The notes below the pieces were generated by a model. That model did no database searches, was not told the DNA's origin, and saw only the letters and a list, made by a program, of their open reading frames with translations. Shown in pieces: positions 48,693-59,282 of a DNA stretch of 64,000 nucleotides. The position numbers were made by a program, and so were the translations under genes. Position 1 is the first letter of the stretch. The number at the start of each line of letters is the position of its first letter. Origin of the DNA: Smittia aterrima (Eukaryota; Arthropoda; Insecta; Diptera; Chironomidae); NCBI GenBank assembly GCA_033063855.1, contig CP093829.1, positions 19,685,537-19,749,536 on the forward strand. The letters run 5' to 3'.

Positions 48693-49844
48693 TTAGATTT
48701 GCGTTCCGATGTGGATTTTCTTGTGATCTTCTAATTCTTTGAGACTGCAAAACTTTTGATGACATTTCACGATACCACAAGCCAGTGACTCTCGTTTCAA
48801 CGAATGAATTTTCATGTGCTTATTAAAACTGGTTTTACTCATCTTTTTGCTACAAGTTGGGCATGAAACCATCAAATGATTCTCCATATGACGTCTCAGC
48901 AAAAGTTTGTTTTTGAAAATTTTCTGGCACAAATCACACTGAACTTCCTCGATCTTGTGAGTTCTGCTCTTATGCTTATTTAGATCACTCATGTTGAAGA
49001 AAGCTTTTTCACAATCATCGCATTTGAAGCTTGGAGTTGTCGTGTGCTTTTCAATGTGGCTTTGAAGACGATACTTTGCCAGCAAGTGATGACATATTGG
49101 ACAAGGAACTTTCTGATGAAATTGCAAGTGTCGTCGGAGGTCATTCTTTGTTTTCGTTGTTCTTTCGCAAACATCGCAATGAAATTTGAGTTTGCTGTGA
49201 ACTTCCCTTTCATGTTTTCTTAAACCATATTTAGTTGCAAACGAACGAATGCAAATTGTGCACTCGTATTTTGTTTCTGGTCCTGTTGCGTAGACTCTAT
49301 GTCGATGTTGCTGTTGATGATTTTCCAAATATTGCTTACGTGAGAAGTTTTGCTCGCAAGTTGAGCATGAAAACTTCTTCACGTGAATTTGATGATGTGC
49401 TCTCAAGCATTCTTTGGTTGAAGTTTTGTAATTGCATTTGCTGCAGAGCCAACTTGAGTCCATGCGATGAACTTGAGAAATGTGAATCGATTTGATATTA
49501 TTGTTCTTGAATTGTTGATCGCAGAAACTACATTCGATGATTTTTTGAGTATTGCTCTTGAAACCATAATCTCCACACTTCTCAAGAGTTTCACAGACTT
49601 TCAAATGTCTTTTCAAGTTTCCTGGCCTCTTGCTTGCGTGGTCGCACTTTCCACAAACAAAATATGATCCGTACAACTTTGCAGCACATTTCCACGTTTT
49701 ATCGAATTTTCTCAACACAATTTTAACTTCTTTCACTTCAGGTCCATCGTCAGTCTCTGGATCCCTTGGCAGATAACAAGTGAAGTGAACTTCTGGCTCG
49801 TGCTTAATGTTATCGACGATTTCTTGAGAATATTCTTCTTCCAT
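48693..49844 (-). CDS. ZF-1: zinc-finger protein, last finger lost by frameshift
   Basis: 383 residues starting MEEEYSQEIVDNIKHE. The conserved N-terminal segment contains HFTCYLP and an acidic linker, then a C2HC finger and ten C2H2 fingers; the second-last of the family layout has the C-x4-C spacing. Compared with sister copies (CAAATCTACAAATGC), one base is missing (CAAATCTAAAATGC), which makes a TAA and removes the twelfth finger. The frame beyond still encodes its remains up to about 48625. Probably a nuclear DNA-binding protein by family, with the target unknown. The loss of one finger does not rule out function. No ZAD or KRAB-type domain is seen. Confidence 0.88.
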   Translation of the reverse strand: MEEEYSQEIVDNIKHEPEVHFTCYLPRDPETDDGPEVKEVKIVLRKFDKTWKCAAKLYGSYFVCGKCDHASKRPGNLKRHLKVCETLEKCGDYGFKSNTQKIIECSFCDQQFKNNNIKSIHISQVHRMDSSWLCSKCNYKTSTKECLRAHHQIHVKKFSCSTCEQNFSRKQYLENHQQQHRHRVYATGPETKYECTICIRSFATKYGLRKHEREVHSKLKFHCDVCERTTKTKNDLRRHLQFHQKVPCPICHHLLAKYRLQSHIEKHTTTPSFKCDDCEKAFFNMSDLNKHKSRTHKIEEVQCDLCQKIFKNKLLLRRHMENHLMVSCPTCSKKMSKTSFNKHMKIHSLKRESLACGIVKCHQKFCSLKELEDHKKIHIGTQI

Positions 49845-50146
49845 TTCGAACTTTAAATTTATCAGCTGATCGAAAACTAAATTTTTACCTGAAAGGGTTC
49901 AATTTTTTATTTGTTGCAATAAAGTTCTAAGTCAAGCTACAAGTGACTTGGCTTATTCTTGCTCCCTGAAATCTTAAAATATAAATTGAATTTTTTTCGA
50001 ATATAAAAAATTTCTTATATTCTTTCAAACAAATTGAAATCAGCGCCACGAATCGTAATCGTCTGAAAAAATTTAATGCAAAGATTTGTAATTTAATGTT
50101 TCAATTCAATTTATTTCAGTTTTAATTCAAATAATTACTAACAGAA

Positions 50147-51337
50147 TTAAGCTTGATGACATTTCATATGAGATTTGATTTGCTTCAATGTTTTTGTTTG
50201 ATGATTGCAATTCGGACATATGTAGATTTGCGGTTCGATGTGGATTTTCTTGTGATCTTCAAATTCTTTGATATTCGAAAACTTTTGCCGGCATTTCCAG
50301 ATATTACAAGCCATTGACTCTCGTTTTGATGAATGGATCTTCATGTGCTTATTCAAATTGTGTTTACTAATCGTTTGGCTACATGTTGGACATGAAACCA
50401 TCAAATGATTTTGCATGTGAAGTCTTATTAAAAGTTTGTTTTTGAACAACTTCTGGCACAAATCGCACTGAACTTGCTCAATCTCGTGAATTCTGCTCTT
50501 ATGAATGTTTAGACCATGTCGGTTGTAGTAAACTTTATCACAATCATCGCATTTAAATCTTGGAGTTGTCGTATGCTTTTCAATGTGGCTCTGATGACTA
50601 CGTTTAGCAAGGAAGTGATGACAAATTGGGCAAAGAACTTTCTGATGAGTTTGCATGTGTTGCTTGATGAGCTTCTTTATTTTTGATGTTTTTCCACAAA
50701 CATCGCAATGATAGTTGAGTTTACTGTGAACGGTCTTTTCATGTTGTTTTAATCCGTGTTCAGTTGAAAATGATCGAGTGCAATTTGAGCACTCGAATTT
50801 AATTTCTGGTCTCGTTGCGTAAATTCCATGTCGATGCTGCTGTTGATGATTTCTCAAATGCTGCTTACGCGAGAAGTTTTGCTTACAAGTTTGGCACGAA
50901 AGATATTCTTTTTGGGCAGTTCTATAATCACATTTTGTGCAAAGCCAGTTTGAGTTCTTGCAATGAACTTGAGAAACGTGATTTGTCTTACAGTTGTTGC
51001 ATTTTAATTGTTGATCGCAGAATCCACATTTGATGACTTTTGGAGATTTGCTCTTGAAACCATAATCTCCACACTTCTCAAGCGTGTCACAGACTTTCAA
51101 ATGTCTTTTCAAGTTTCCTGACTGCTTGCTTGCATAATCACACATTCCACAAACAAAATATGTTTCGAATAACTCGGGAGAACTTTTCAATCTTTTATCG
51201 AATTTTCGCAAAACAACTTTCACTTCCTTCACTTCAGGTTCATCGTCAGTCTCTGGGTCACCTGGCAGATAACAAGTAAAGTGAACTTCCCGTTCGTGCT
51301 TGATATTATCGACGATTTCTTGAGAATATTCTTCCAT
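50147..51337 (-). CDS. ZF-2: zinc-finger protein with half-deleted third finger
   Basis: 396 residues starting MEEYSQEIV. Layout as in the family, but about eleven to twelve residues are deleted in frame after TKCDYRTAQKEYL, removing the two His of finger 3 and joining its Cys pair directly to finger 4. The frame is otherwise open to the normal HQA end. Finger 6 (TSKIKKLIKQH) is the same as in ZF-8, while fingers 7-8 (LAKRSHQSH, YYNRHGLNIH) match ZF-10, so the gene is a mosaic of its neighbours. Confidence 0.9.
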   Translation of the reverse strand: MEEYSQEIVDNIKHEREVHFTCYLPGDPETDDEPEVKEVKVVLRKFDKRLKSSPELFETYFVCGMCDYASKQSGNLKRHLKVCDTLEKCGDYGFKSKSPKVIKCGFCDQQLKCNNCKTNHVSQVHCKNSNWLCTKCDYRTAQKEYLSCQTCKQNFSRKQHLRNHQQQHRHGIYATRPEIKFECSNCTRSFSTEHGLKQHEKTVHSKLNYHCDVCGKTSKIKKLIKQHMQTHQKVLCPICHHFLAKRSHQSHIEKHTTTPRFKCDDCDKVYYNRHGLNIHKSRIHEIEQVQCDLCQKLFKNKLLIRLHMQNHLMVSCPTCSQTISKHNLNKHMKIHSSKRESMACNIWKCRQKFSNIKEFEDHKKIHIEPQIYICPNCNHQTKTLKQIKSHMKCHQA

Positions 51338-51623
51338 TACGAGATTTATTTGTTGTGAACTGTTCGGAAACTGAGTTTATACCTGAAATGGTTCAATTTT
51401 GTGCTGCAATAACGCTCTAACTCAGTGAACAAGTGACTTGCCTTATTCTTGCTCCCTGAAATTTAAAAATGTAAGTTGTTCTTTCGAATATAGAAAGTTC
51501 CTTCATACAAATTGAAATCAGCGCCACGCTCATAATCGTCTGAAATTATTTAATGAAAAGATTTGTAATTTTATGTTTCAATTCAATTTATTTCAGTTTC
51601 AATTCAAATATTTCTTATCGCGA

Positions 51624-52850
51624 TTAAGCTTGATGACATTTCATGTGTTTTTTCATATCCAGCAATTTTTTCGAAAGATAATTGCAATTCGAGCATTTGT
51701 AGCTTTGCGGTGCGATGTGGATTTTCTTGTGATCTTCTAATTCTTCGATATTTGAAAATTTTTGGTGGCATTTCAAAATTGCACAAGACAGTGACTCTCG
51801 TCGTGATGCATGAATCTTCATGTGGTGAGTAAAATTGTGTTTACTCATCCTTTTGCTACATGTTGGACATGAAACCTTCAAATGATTTTGCATGTGAAGT
51901 CTCAGCAAAAGTTTGTTATTGAAAATTTTCTGACACAAATCGCATTGAACTTGCTCGATCTCGTGAGTTATGCTCTTATGACAAGTCAGATCATGCAGGT
52001 TGTAGTAAACTTTATCACAATCATCGCATTTGAAGCTTGGAGTTGTCGTATGCTTCTCAATGTGACTTTGAAGACGATAATTTGCCAGCAAGTGATGACA
52101 TATTGGACAAGGAAATTTCTGATGTTTTTGCAAGTGTCGTCGGAGGTCAGACTTTGTTTTCGTTGTTTTTCCGCAAAAGGTACAACGAAATTTGAGTTTG
52201 CTGTGAACGTCCCTTTCATGTTTTCTTAAACCATATTTAGTTGCAAACGAACGAATGCAAATTGTGCAATCGTATTTTGTTTCTGGTCCTGTTGCGTGTT
52301 CTCCATGTCGATGTTGCTGTTGATGATTTTTCAATTGTTGCTTACGTGAGAAATTTTGCTTGCAAGTTGAGCATGAAAACTTTTTTACGTGAATATGAAA
52401 ATGCTGTCTTAAGCATTCTTTGCTTGAAGTATTGTAATTGCATTTGCAGCAGAGCCAACTTGAGTCCTTTTGATGGACTTGAGAGATGTGAATCGATTTG
52501 CAGTTGTTGCAATTGAATTGTTGATCGCAGAAACCACATTCGATGATTTTTTCAGATTTGCTGATGAAACAACAATTTTCGCACTTCTTAAGAGTTTCAC
52601 AGACTTTTGAATGTTTGATCACTTCTCCTGCGTACTTGCTGACATATTCGCACTTTCCACATGTAAAATATGATCCAAATAATTCTACAGAACTTTTCCA
52701 CGTTTTATCGAATTTCCGCAAAACAACTTTAACTTCTTTCACTTCTAGTTCACCGTTAATCTCTGGATCACCTGGCAGATAACAAGTGAAGTGAACTTCC
52801 GGCTCGTGCTTGATATTATCGACGATTTCTTGAGAATATTCTTTTTCCAT
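51624..52850 (-). CDS. ZF-3: intact twelve-finger protein
   Basis: 408 residues starting MEKEYSQEIV. One C2HC finger (CGKC..H..C, about residues 64-83), then eleven C2H2 fingers to the end, of which the second-last (CAILKC) has C-x4-C spacing. The short linkers are mostly not the classical TGEKP. The N-terminal 60 residues are acidic and shared by all copies. No nuclear import signal was singled out. It represents the full-length form of the family here; the expected role is nuclear nucleic-acid binding, by family only. Confidence 0.93.
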   Translation of the reverse strand: MEKEYSQEIVDNIKHEPEVHFTCYLPGDPEINGELEVKEVKVVLRKFDKTWKSSVELFGSYFTCGKCEYVSKYAGEVIKHSKVCETLKKCENCCFISKSEKIIECGFCDQQFNCNNCKSIHISQVHQKDSSWLCCKCNYNTSSKECLRQHFHIHVKKFSCSTCKQNFSRKQQLKNHQQQHRHGEHATGPETKYDCTICIRSFATKYGLRKHERDVHSKLKFRCTFCGKTTKTKSDLRRHLQKHQKFPCPICHHLLANYRLQSHIEKHTTTPSFKCDDCDKVYYNLHDLTCHKSITHEIEQVQCDLCQKIFNNKLLLRLHMQNHLKVSCPTCSKRMSKHNFTHHMKIHASRRESLSCAILKCHQKFSNIEELEDHKKIHIAPQSYKCSNCNYLSKKLLDMKKHMKCHQA

Positions 52851-53148
52851 TACGAACTTTAAATGTATCAGCTGTTGTGAACTGATCGGAAACTGAGTTT
52901 TCTACCTGAAATGGTTCAAGTTTTGCAGCAATAACGATTTAAGTCAATGGACGAGTTACTTGCCTTATTCTTGCTCGCTGAAATTTAAAAATATAAATTG
53001 AATTTCTTTCGAATATAGAAAGTTCCTTCATACAAATTGAAATCAGCGCAACGCTCGTAATCGTCTGAAAATATTTATTGAAAAGATTTGTAATTTTATT
53101 TTTCAATTCAATTTATTTCAGTTTCAATTCAAATATTTCTAATCGCGA

Positions 53149-54370
53149 TTAAGCTTGATGACATTTCATGTGAGATTCGATTTGCTTCAATGTTTTCAAT
53201 TGATGATTGCAATTCGGACATATGTAGATTTGCGGTCCGATATGAATTTGTTTGTGTTCTTCAAGTTCTTTGTTATTTGAAAACTTTTGCCGGCATTTTA
53301 TGATATCACAAGCCATTGACAATTCTCCAAATAAATGCAGCTTCTTGTGCTGATTCATGCTTTGCTTACTCATTGATCTGCCGCAAGTTGGACATGAAAT
53401 CATCAAATGACAGCCCATGTGCATTCTCAACGTAAGTTTGTTCTTGAATATTTTATTGCACAAATCGCACTGCACTTGCTGAATCTTGTGCTTCATGCTC
53501 TTATGATTGTGTAGATCTTTCTTGTTAAAATAAATTTTATCACAATCGTCGCATTTAAATGTTGGATTCGTCGTATGCTTCGCAATGTGTCTGTCCAAGT
53601 AACGCACAGCAAGTAAGTGACAACATATTGGACAAGGAATTTTCCGATGAATTTGCATGTGAATTAGAAGATGCAACTTGGTTTTTGTTGATCTGCCACA
53701 AACATCACAATGAAAAATAAGTTTACTGTGAACGTTCCTTTCATGATTTCCTAAACCGTCTTTAGTTGCAAATGAACGATTGCAAAATCTGCACTCAAAC
53801 TTAATTTCAGGTTCCTTTGCAAATTCTCCATGTCGATGGTTCTGTTGATGATTCTTCAATTGTTGCTTAAGTGAGAATTTCTGCTCACAAGTTTCGCATG
53901 AAAACTTCTTCTCGTGAGATTGATAATGTGATTTTAGATTATGTAAGATTGAAGTCTTATATTCACATTTGCTGCAGAGCCAATTTGATCTATTGCGATG
54001 GATTTGAGAAATGTGAATCGAATTGCAGTTGTTGCAATTGAATTTGAGATCGCAGAAGATACATTCGATTATCATTTCTGACTTGCAGTTTAAACGACAA
54101 TTTTTGCACTTCTCAAGGGTTTCACAGACTTTTGAATGTTTGACTACATCTCCTGCGTACTTGCTGACATATTCGCACTTTCCACAAACAAAATATGATC
54201 CAAATAGTTCTGGAGAACTTTTCCACGTTTTATCGAATTTCCGCAAAACAATTTTAACTTCTTTCACTTCTAGTTCACCGTTAATCTCTGGATCACCTGG
54301 CAGATAACAAGTGAAGTGAACTTCCTGCTCGTGCTTGATATTATCGACGATTTCTTGAGAATTCTTCCAT
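53149..54370 (-). pseudogene. ZF-4: twelve-finger copy with frameshift at codon 4
   Basis: The finger region is fully open, with all twelve fingers and the normal HQA end. The start is damaged: sister copies read GAATATTCTCAA after the ATG, this one GAATTCTCAA. The missing 2 bp put the ATG (54368-54370) out of frame and give a stop within about ten codons. The fingers' own frame has no ATG before finger 2. It shares the ELEVKEVK linker with ZF-3. It may be a recent pseudogene, use an upstream or non-AUG start, or reflect an assembly error; the long open remainder argues that the damage is young. Confidence 0.8.
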
Positions 54371-54673
54371 TACGAATTTAAATTTATCAGCTGATGTGAA
54401 CTGATCGGAAACTGAGTTTTCTACCTGAAATGGTTCAATTTTTTTGCAGCAATAAAGTTCTAAGTCAATGGACGAGTTACTTGCCTTATTCTTGCTCCCT
54501 GAAATTTAAAAATATAAATTGAATTTCTTTCGAATATAGAAAGTTTCCATTCTTCACAAATTGAAATCAGCGCAACGAATCGTAATCGTCTGAAATTATT
54601 TAATGAAAAGATTTGTAATTTTATGTTTCAATTCAATTTATTTCAGTTTTAATTCAAATATTTCTTATCGCGA

Positions 54674-55918
54674 TTAAGCTTGATGATGTTTCATGTGAGA
54701 TTCGATTTGCTTCAATGTTTTCATTTGATGATTGCAACTCGGGCATTTGTAGTTTTGCGGTCCGATGTGGATTTGTTTGTGTTCTTCTAGTTCTTTGAGA
54801 ATCGAAAACTTTTGATGACATTTCATGATATCACAAGTCAGTGTCTCTTGTTTCAACGAATGAATTTTCATGTGCTTATTAAAACTGGTTTTACTCATCG
54901 TTTTGCTACAAGTTGGACATGAAACCATCAAATGACAGTTCATATGAATTCTTAGCAAAAGTTTGTTATTGAAAATTTTCTGGCACAAATCGCACTGAAC
55001 TTGCTCGATCTCGTGCTTCGTGCTCTTATGATTATTTAGATCACTCATGTTGAAGAAAGCTTTTTCTGAAAAAGTTTTTCACAAGAATCGCATTTAAATG
55101 TTGGAGTTGTCGTGTGCTTCTCAATGTGGGTCTGTCCAAGTACGACGGTTAGCAAGTAAGTGATGACAAAGTGGACAAGGAACTTTCTGATGTTTTTGCA
55201 TGTGAATTCGGAGTTCAGGCTTGGTTTTCGTTGTTTTTCCGCAAACATCACAATGGAACTTGAGTTTACTGTGAACGTTGTTTTCATGACTTCTTAATCC
55301 ATTTTTAGTTGCAAACGAACGAATGCAAATTGTGCAATCGAATTTAATTTCAGGTTCTTTTGCAAATTCTCCATGTCGATGCTGCTGTTGATGTAATTTC
55401 AAACGTTGCTTACGAGAGAAGATTTTCTTGCAAGTTGAGCATGAAAACTTCTTAACGTGAATCTGATAATGAGATTTTAGATTATGTAAGATTGAAGTAA
55501 TGTAATCACATTTGCTGCAAAGCCAAGTAGAATCCTTGCGATGAATTTGGGAAATGTGCATCGATTTGCTATTGTTGCAATTGAATTGTTGATCGCAGTA
55601 GCTGCAGTTGATGATTTTTTCTGATTTGCGGTTCAAACGACAATCTTCGCACTTTTCAAGAGTTTTACAAACTTTCAAATGTCTTTCCAAGTTTCCTGAC
55701 TGCTTGCTTGCGTATTCGCACTTTCTACAAACAAAATATGATTTGAATAACTCAGGAGAACTTTTCCACGTTTTATCGAATTTCCGCAAAACAATTTTCA
55801 CTTCTTTCACTCCAGGTTCATCGTCGGTCTCTGGATCACCTGGCAGATAACAAGTGAAGTGAACTTCCGGCTCGTGCTTGATATTATCGACGATTTCTTG
55901 AGAATATTCTTCCTCCAT
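54674..55918 (-). pseudogene. ZF-5: zinc-finger copy broken in the middle
   Basis: The first 265 residues are in frame (ATG at 55916-55918) up to finger 7, where the frame ends in TWTDPH followed by a stop at about 55121. From 55048 to 54674 the original frame resumes with fingers 8-12 and the HQA end. Two insertions explain this: a net gain of about 4 bp near 55130-55145 and a 14-bp partial duplication (CTTTTTCAGAAAAA) near 55065-55078. Together they add 18 bp, so frame is restored after the second, but a stop lies between. The duplication creates a CTTTTTCAG that looks like a splice acceptor, but no suitable donor was found. Confidence 0.82.
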
Positions 55919-56228
55919 TGCGAACTACAAATTTATTGTTGTGAACTGATCGGAAACTGAATTTTTACCTGAAAATGGTTCAATCTTTTATTTGCTGCAA
56001 TAAAGTTCTAAGTCAAGCTGCGAGTGACTTCGCTCATTCTTACTTGATCCCTGAAATTTAAAATTATAAATTGAATTTCATTCAAATTAAGAAGTTTCCA
56101 TGAATATCTTCACAAATTGAAATCGTCGCTTCATAACAAATCTTTTGAAAATATTAAATGAAAAGATTTGTAATTTTATGTTTCATTTCAATTTATTTCA
56201 GTTTTAATTCAAATATTTCTTAACAGAA

Positions 56229-57452
56229 TTAAGCTTGATGACATTTTATGTGTTTTTGGATTTTGTGCAATGTTTTCATTTGATGATTGCAATTCGGGCA
56301 TTTGTAGATTTGCGTACCAATGTGAATCTGTTTGTGTTCTCGGAGTTCTTTGATATTTGAAAACTTTTGGCGGCATTTCACGATTGCACAAAACACTGTG
56401 TCTCGTTTCAACGAATGCATTTTCATGTGCTGAGTAAAATTGTGTTTACTAATCATTCTGCTACAAGTTGGACATGAAACCATCAAATGGTTCTTTATAT
56501 GAAGTCTTAGCAAAATTTTGTTATTGAAAAACTTCTGGCACAAATCGCACTGAACTTGCTCGATCTCGTGAGTTCTGATCTTGTGATTGTTTAAATCATT
56601 CAAGTTGAAGAAAGCTTTTTCACAAGAATCGCATGTAAAGCTTGGAGTTGTCGTATGCTTCTCAATGTGGCTTTGAAGACGATACTTTGTCAGCAAGTGA
56701 TGACAAAGTGGACAAGGAACTTTCTGATGTTTTTGCATGTGTTGTCGGAGATCAGCCTTGGTTTTCGTTGTTTTTCCGCAAACATCACAATGGAACTTGA
56801 GTTTACTGTGAAAATTCTTTTCATGTTTTCTTAATCCATTTTTAGTTGCAAACGAACGAATGCAAATTGTGCAATCGTATTTTGTTTCTGGTCCTGTTGC
56901 GTATTCTCCATGTCGATGTTGCTGTTGATGATTTTTTAAATGTTGCTTACGTGAGAATTTCTGCTTGCAAGTTGAGCATGAAAACTTTTTTACGTGAATA
57001 TGAAAATGCTGTCTTAAGCATTTCCTTTTGTTTGAAGTTTTGTAATCACATTTGATGCAGAGCCAACTTGAGTCCTTGTGATGAACTTGGGAGATGTGAA
57101 TCGATTTGCAATTGTTGCAATTGAATTGTTGATCGCAGAAGATACATTTCACGATTTTTTCTGATTTGCTTTTTTTACAACTTTCGCATTTCTCAAGAGT
57201 TTCACAGACTTTTAAATGTTGTTTCAAGTTTCCTGATATATTACTTGCATGGTCGCACTTTCCACAAACAAAATATGATTCGAACAAATTTGGAGAACTT
57301 TTCCACTTTTTATCGAATTTCCGCAGCTCAATTTTAATTTCCTTCACTTCAGGTTCATCGTCAGTCTCTGGATCACCTGGCAGATAACAAGTGAAGTGAA
57401 CTTCCGGCTCGTGCTTGATATTATCGACGATTTTTTGGCTAAATTCTTCCAT
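56229..57452 (-). CDS. ZF-6: intact zinc-finger protein
   Basis: 407 residues from MEEFSQKIV. The frame is open 20 codons further upstream, but that part contains the ATTTTCAGGTA segment conserved before every copy, so the family start is preferred. Twelve fingers are present; in finger 1 the Cys-Cys and His-Cys pairs are kept. The region after finger 1 has KKSKSEK, one residue shorter than its sisters. Confidence 0.9.
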   Translation of the reverse strand: MEEFSQKIVDNIKHEPEVHFTCYLPGDPETDDEPEVKEIKIELRKFDKKWKSSPNLFESYFVCGKCDHASNISGNLKQHLKVCETLEKCESCKKSKSEKIVKCIFCDQQFNCNNCKSIHISQVHHKDSSWLCIKCDYKTSNKRKCLRQHFHIHVKKFSCSTCKQKFSRKQHLKNHQQQHRHGEYATGPETKYDCTICIRSFATKNGLRKHEKNFHSKLKFHCDVCGKTTKTKADLRQHMQKHQKVPCPLCHHLLTKYRLQSHIEKHTTTPSFTCDSCEKAFFNLNDLNNHKIRTHEIEQVQCDLCQKFFNNKILLRLHIKNHLMVSCPTCSRMISKHNFTQHMKMHSLKRDTVFCAIVKCRQKFSNIKELREHKQIHIGTQIYKCPNCNHQMKTLHKIQKHIKCHQA

Positions 57453-57742
57453 TACGAGATTTATTTGTTGTGAACTGATCGGAAACTGAGTTTCTACCTG
57501 AAAATGGTTCAATTTTTTTTCAGCAATAACAATTTAAGTCAATGAACGGGCTACTTATCTTATTCTTGCTCCCTGAAATTTAAAAATGTAAACTGAATTT
57601 CTTTCGAATACAGAAAGTCCTTATACAAATTGAAATCAGCGTAACGAATCGTAATCGTCTAAAAATATTTAATGAAAAGATTTGTAATTTTATGTTTCAT
57701 TTCAAATTAGTTCAGTTTTAATTCAAATATTTCTTAACGCGG

Positions 57743-58969
57743 TCAAGCTTGATGATGTTTCATGTGAGTTTTGATTTGCTTCAATGTTTTCATTTGATTA
57801 TTGCAATTCGGGCATTTGTAGCTTTGCGGTCCGATGTGAATTTGTTTGTGATCTTCAAGTTCTTTGATATTTGAAAACTTTTGTTGGCATTTCACGATTG
57901 CACAAGCCAGGGACACTCCTCCAGATGAATGAGTCTTCATGTGCTGATTTAAACTGGTTTTACACATTGATCTGTTGCAAGTTTGACATGAAACCATCAA
58001 ATGATTGTCTATGTGCCTTCTCAACGTAAGTTTGTTATTGAAAATTTTCTGACACAAATCGCACTGAACTGGCTCGATCTTGTGAGTTCTGCTCTTATGT
58101 CTGTTAAGATCATTTAGGTGGAAGAAAGCTTTTTCACAAGAATCGCATTTAAATCTTGGAGTGGTCGTGTGCTTCTCAATGTGAGTCTGAAGACGACGTT
58201 CAGCAAGTAAGTGATGGCATATTGGACAAGGAACTTTCTGATGAGTTTGCATGTGTTGTCGGAGTTCAGGCCTAGTTTTCGTTGTTTTTCCGCAAACATC
58301 GCAGTGAAAGTTGAGTTTGCTGTGAAAGTTCCTTTTATGTTTTCCTAATCCATCTTTAGTTGCAAACGAACGAATGCAAATTGTGCAATCGTATTTTGTT
58401 TCTGGTCCTGTTGCGTATTCTCCATGTCGATGCTGCTGTTGATGATTTTTCAAATGTTGCTTACGTGAGAAGATTTTCTTGCAAGTTGAGCATGAAAACT
58501 TTTTCACATGCATCTGATAATGTGGTTTCAAACATCTTTTGGTTGAAGTTTTGTAATCACATTTGCTGCAGTGCCAACTTGAGTCCTTGTGATGAACTTG
58601 GGAAATGTGGTTGGATTTGCAGTTGTTGCAATTGAATTGTTGATCGCAGAAGATACATTTGATGATTTCTCTTGATTTGATCTTGAAACAACAATCTTCG
58701 CACTTCTTAAGAGCTTCACAGACTTTCAAATGTCGTTCCAAGTTTCCTGACTTCTTGCTGACATATTTGCACTTTCCACAAACAAAATATGATTCGAACA
58801 ACTTGGCTGAACTTTTCCACTTTTTATCGAATTTTCTTAGCACAATTTTCACTTCTTTCACTTCAGGTTCATCTTCAGTCTCTGGATCACCTGGCAGATA
58901 ACAAGTGAAGTGAACTTCTGGCTCGTGCTTAATATTATCGACGATTTCTTGAGAATATTCTTCTTCCAT
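57743..58969 (-). CDS. ZF-7: intact zinc-finger protein
   Basis: 408 residues from MEEEYSQEIV, with C2HC finger plus eleven C2H2 fingers. Finger 6 carries TRPELRQHMQTH, different in the predicted contact positions from its sisters. The C-terminal 35 residues (NNQMKTLKQIKTHMKHHQA) equal those of ZF-9, pointing to exchange or a recent common origin. Confidence 0.92.
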   Translation of the reverse strand: MEEEYSQEIVDNIKHEPEVHFTCYLPGDPETEDEPEVKEVKIVLRKFDKKWKSSAKLFESYFVCGKCKYVSKKSGNLERHLKVCEALKKCEDCCFKIKSREIIKCIFCDQQFNCNNCKSNHISQVHHKDSSWHCSKCDYKTSTKRCLKPHYQMHVKKFSCSTCKKIFSRKQHLKNHQQQHRHGEYATGPETKYDCTICIRSFATKDGLGKHKRNFHSKLNFHCDVCGKTTKTRPELRQHMQTHQKVPCPICHHLLAERRLQTHIEKHTTTPRFKCDSCEKAFFHLNDLNRHKSRTHKIEPVQCDLCQKIFNNKLTLRRHIDNHLMVSCQTCNRSMCKTSLNQHMKTHSSGGVSLACAIVKCQQKFSNIKELEDHKQIHIGPQSYKCPNCNNQMKTLKQIKTHMKHHQA

Positions 58970-59282
58970 TGCGAACTTTAAATTTATCAGCTGATCGGAA
59001 ACTGAATTTCTACCTGTAAAGGTTCAATTTTTTATTTGCTGCAATAACGATTTAAGTCAATGGACGAGTGACTTGGCTTATTCTTGCTTCCTTAAATTTT
59101 AAAATATAAATTGAATTTCTTTCGAATTTAGGAAGTTTCTTATATTTCTTCAAACAAATTGAAATTAGCGCCACGAATCGGAAACGTCTGGAAAAAATTT
59201 AATGCAAAGATTTGTAATTTTATGTTTTAATTCAATTTATTTCAGTTTATTTCAGTTTTAATTCAAATATTTCTCAACACAA

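Noticed and set aside
57453..57512. Upstream start for ZF-6 (and 62021-62089 for ZF-9)
   Set aside because: These extensions run through the acceptor-like leader conserved in all copies and are closed in most; the shared MEE(E)-S start is preferred.
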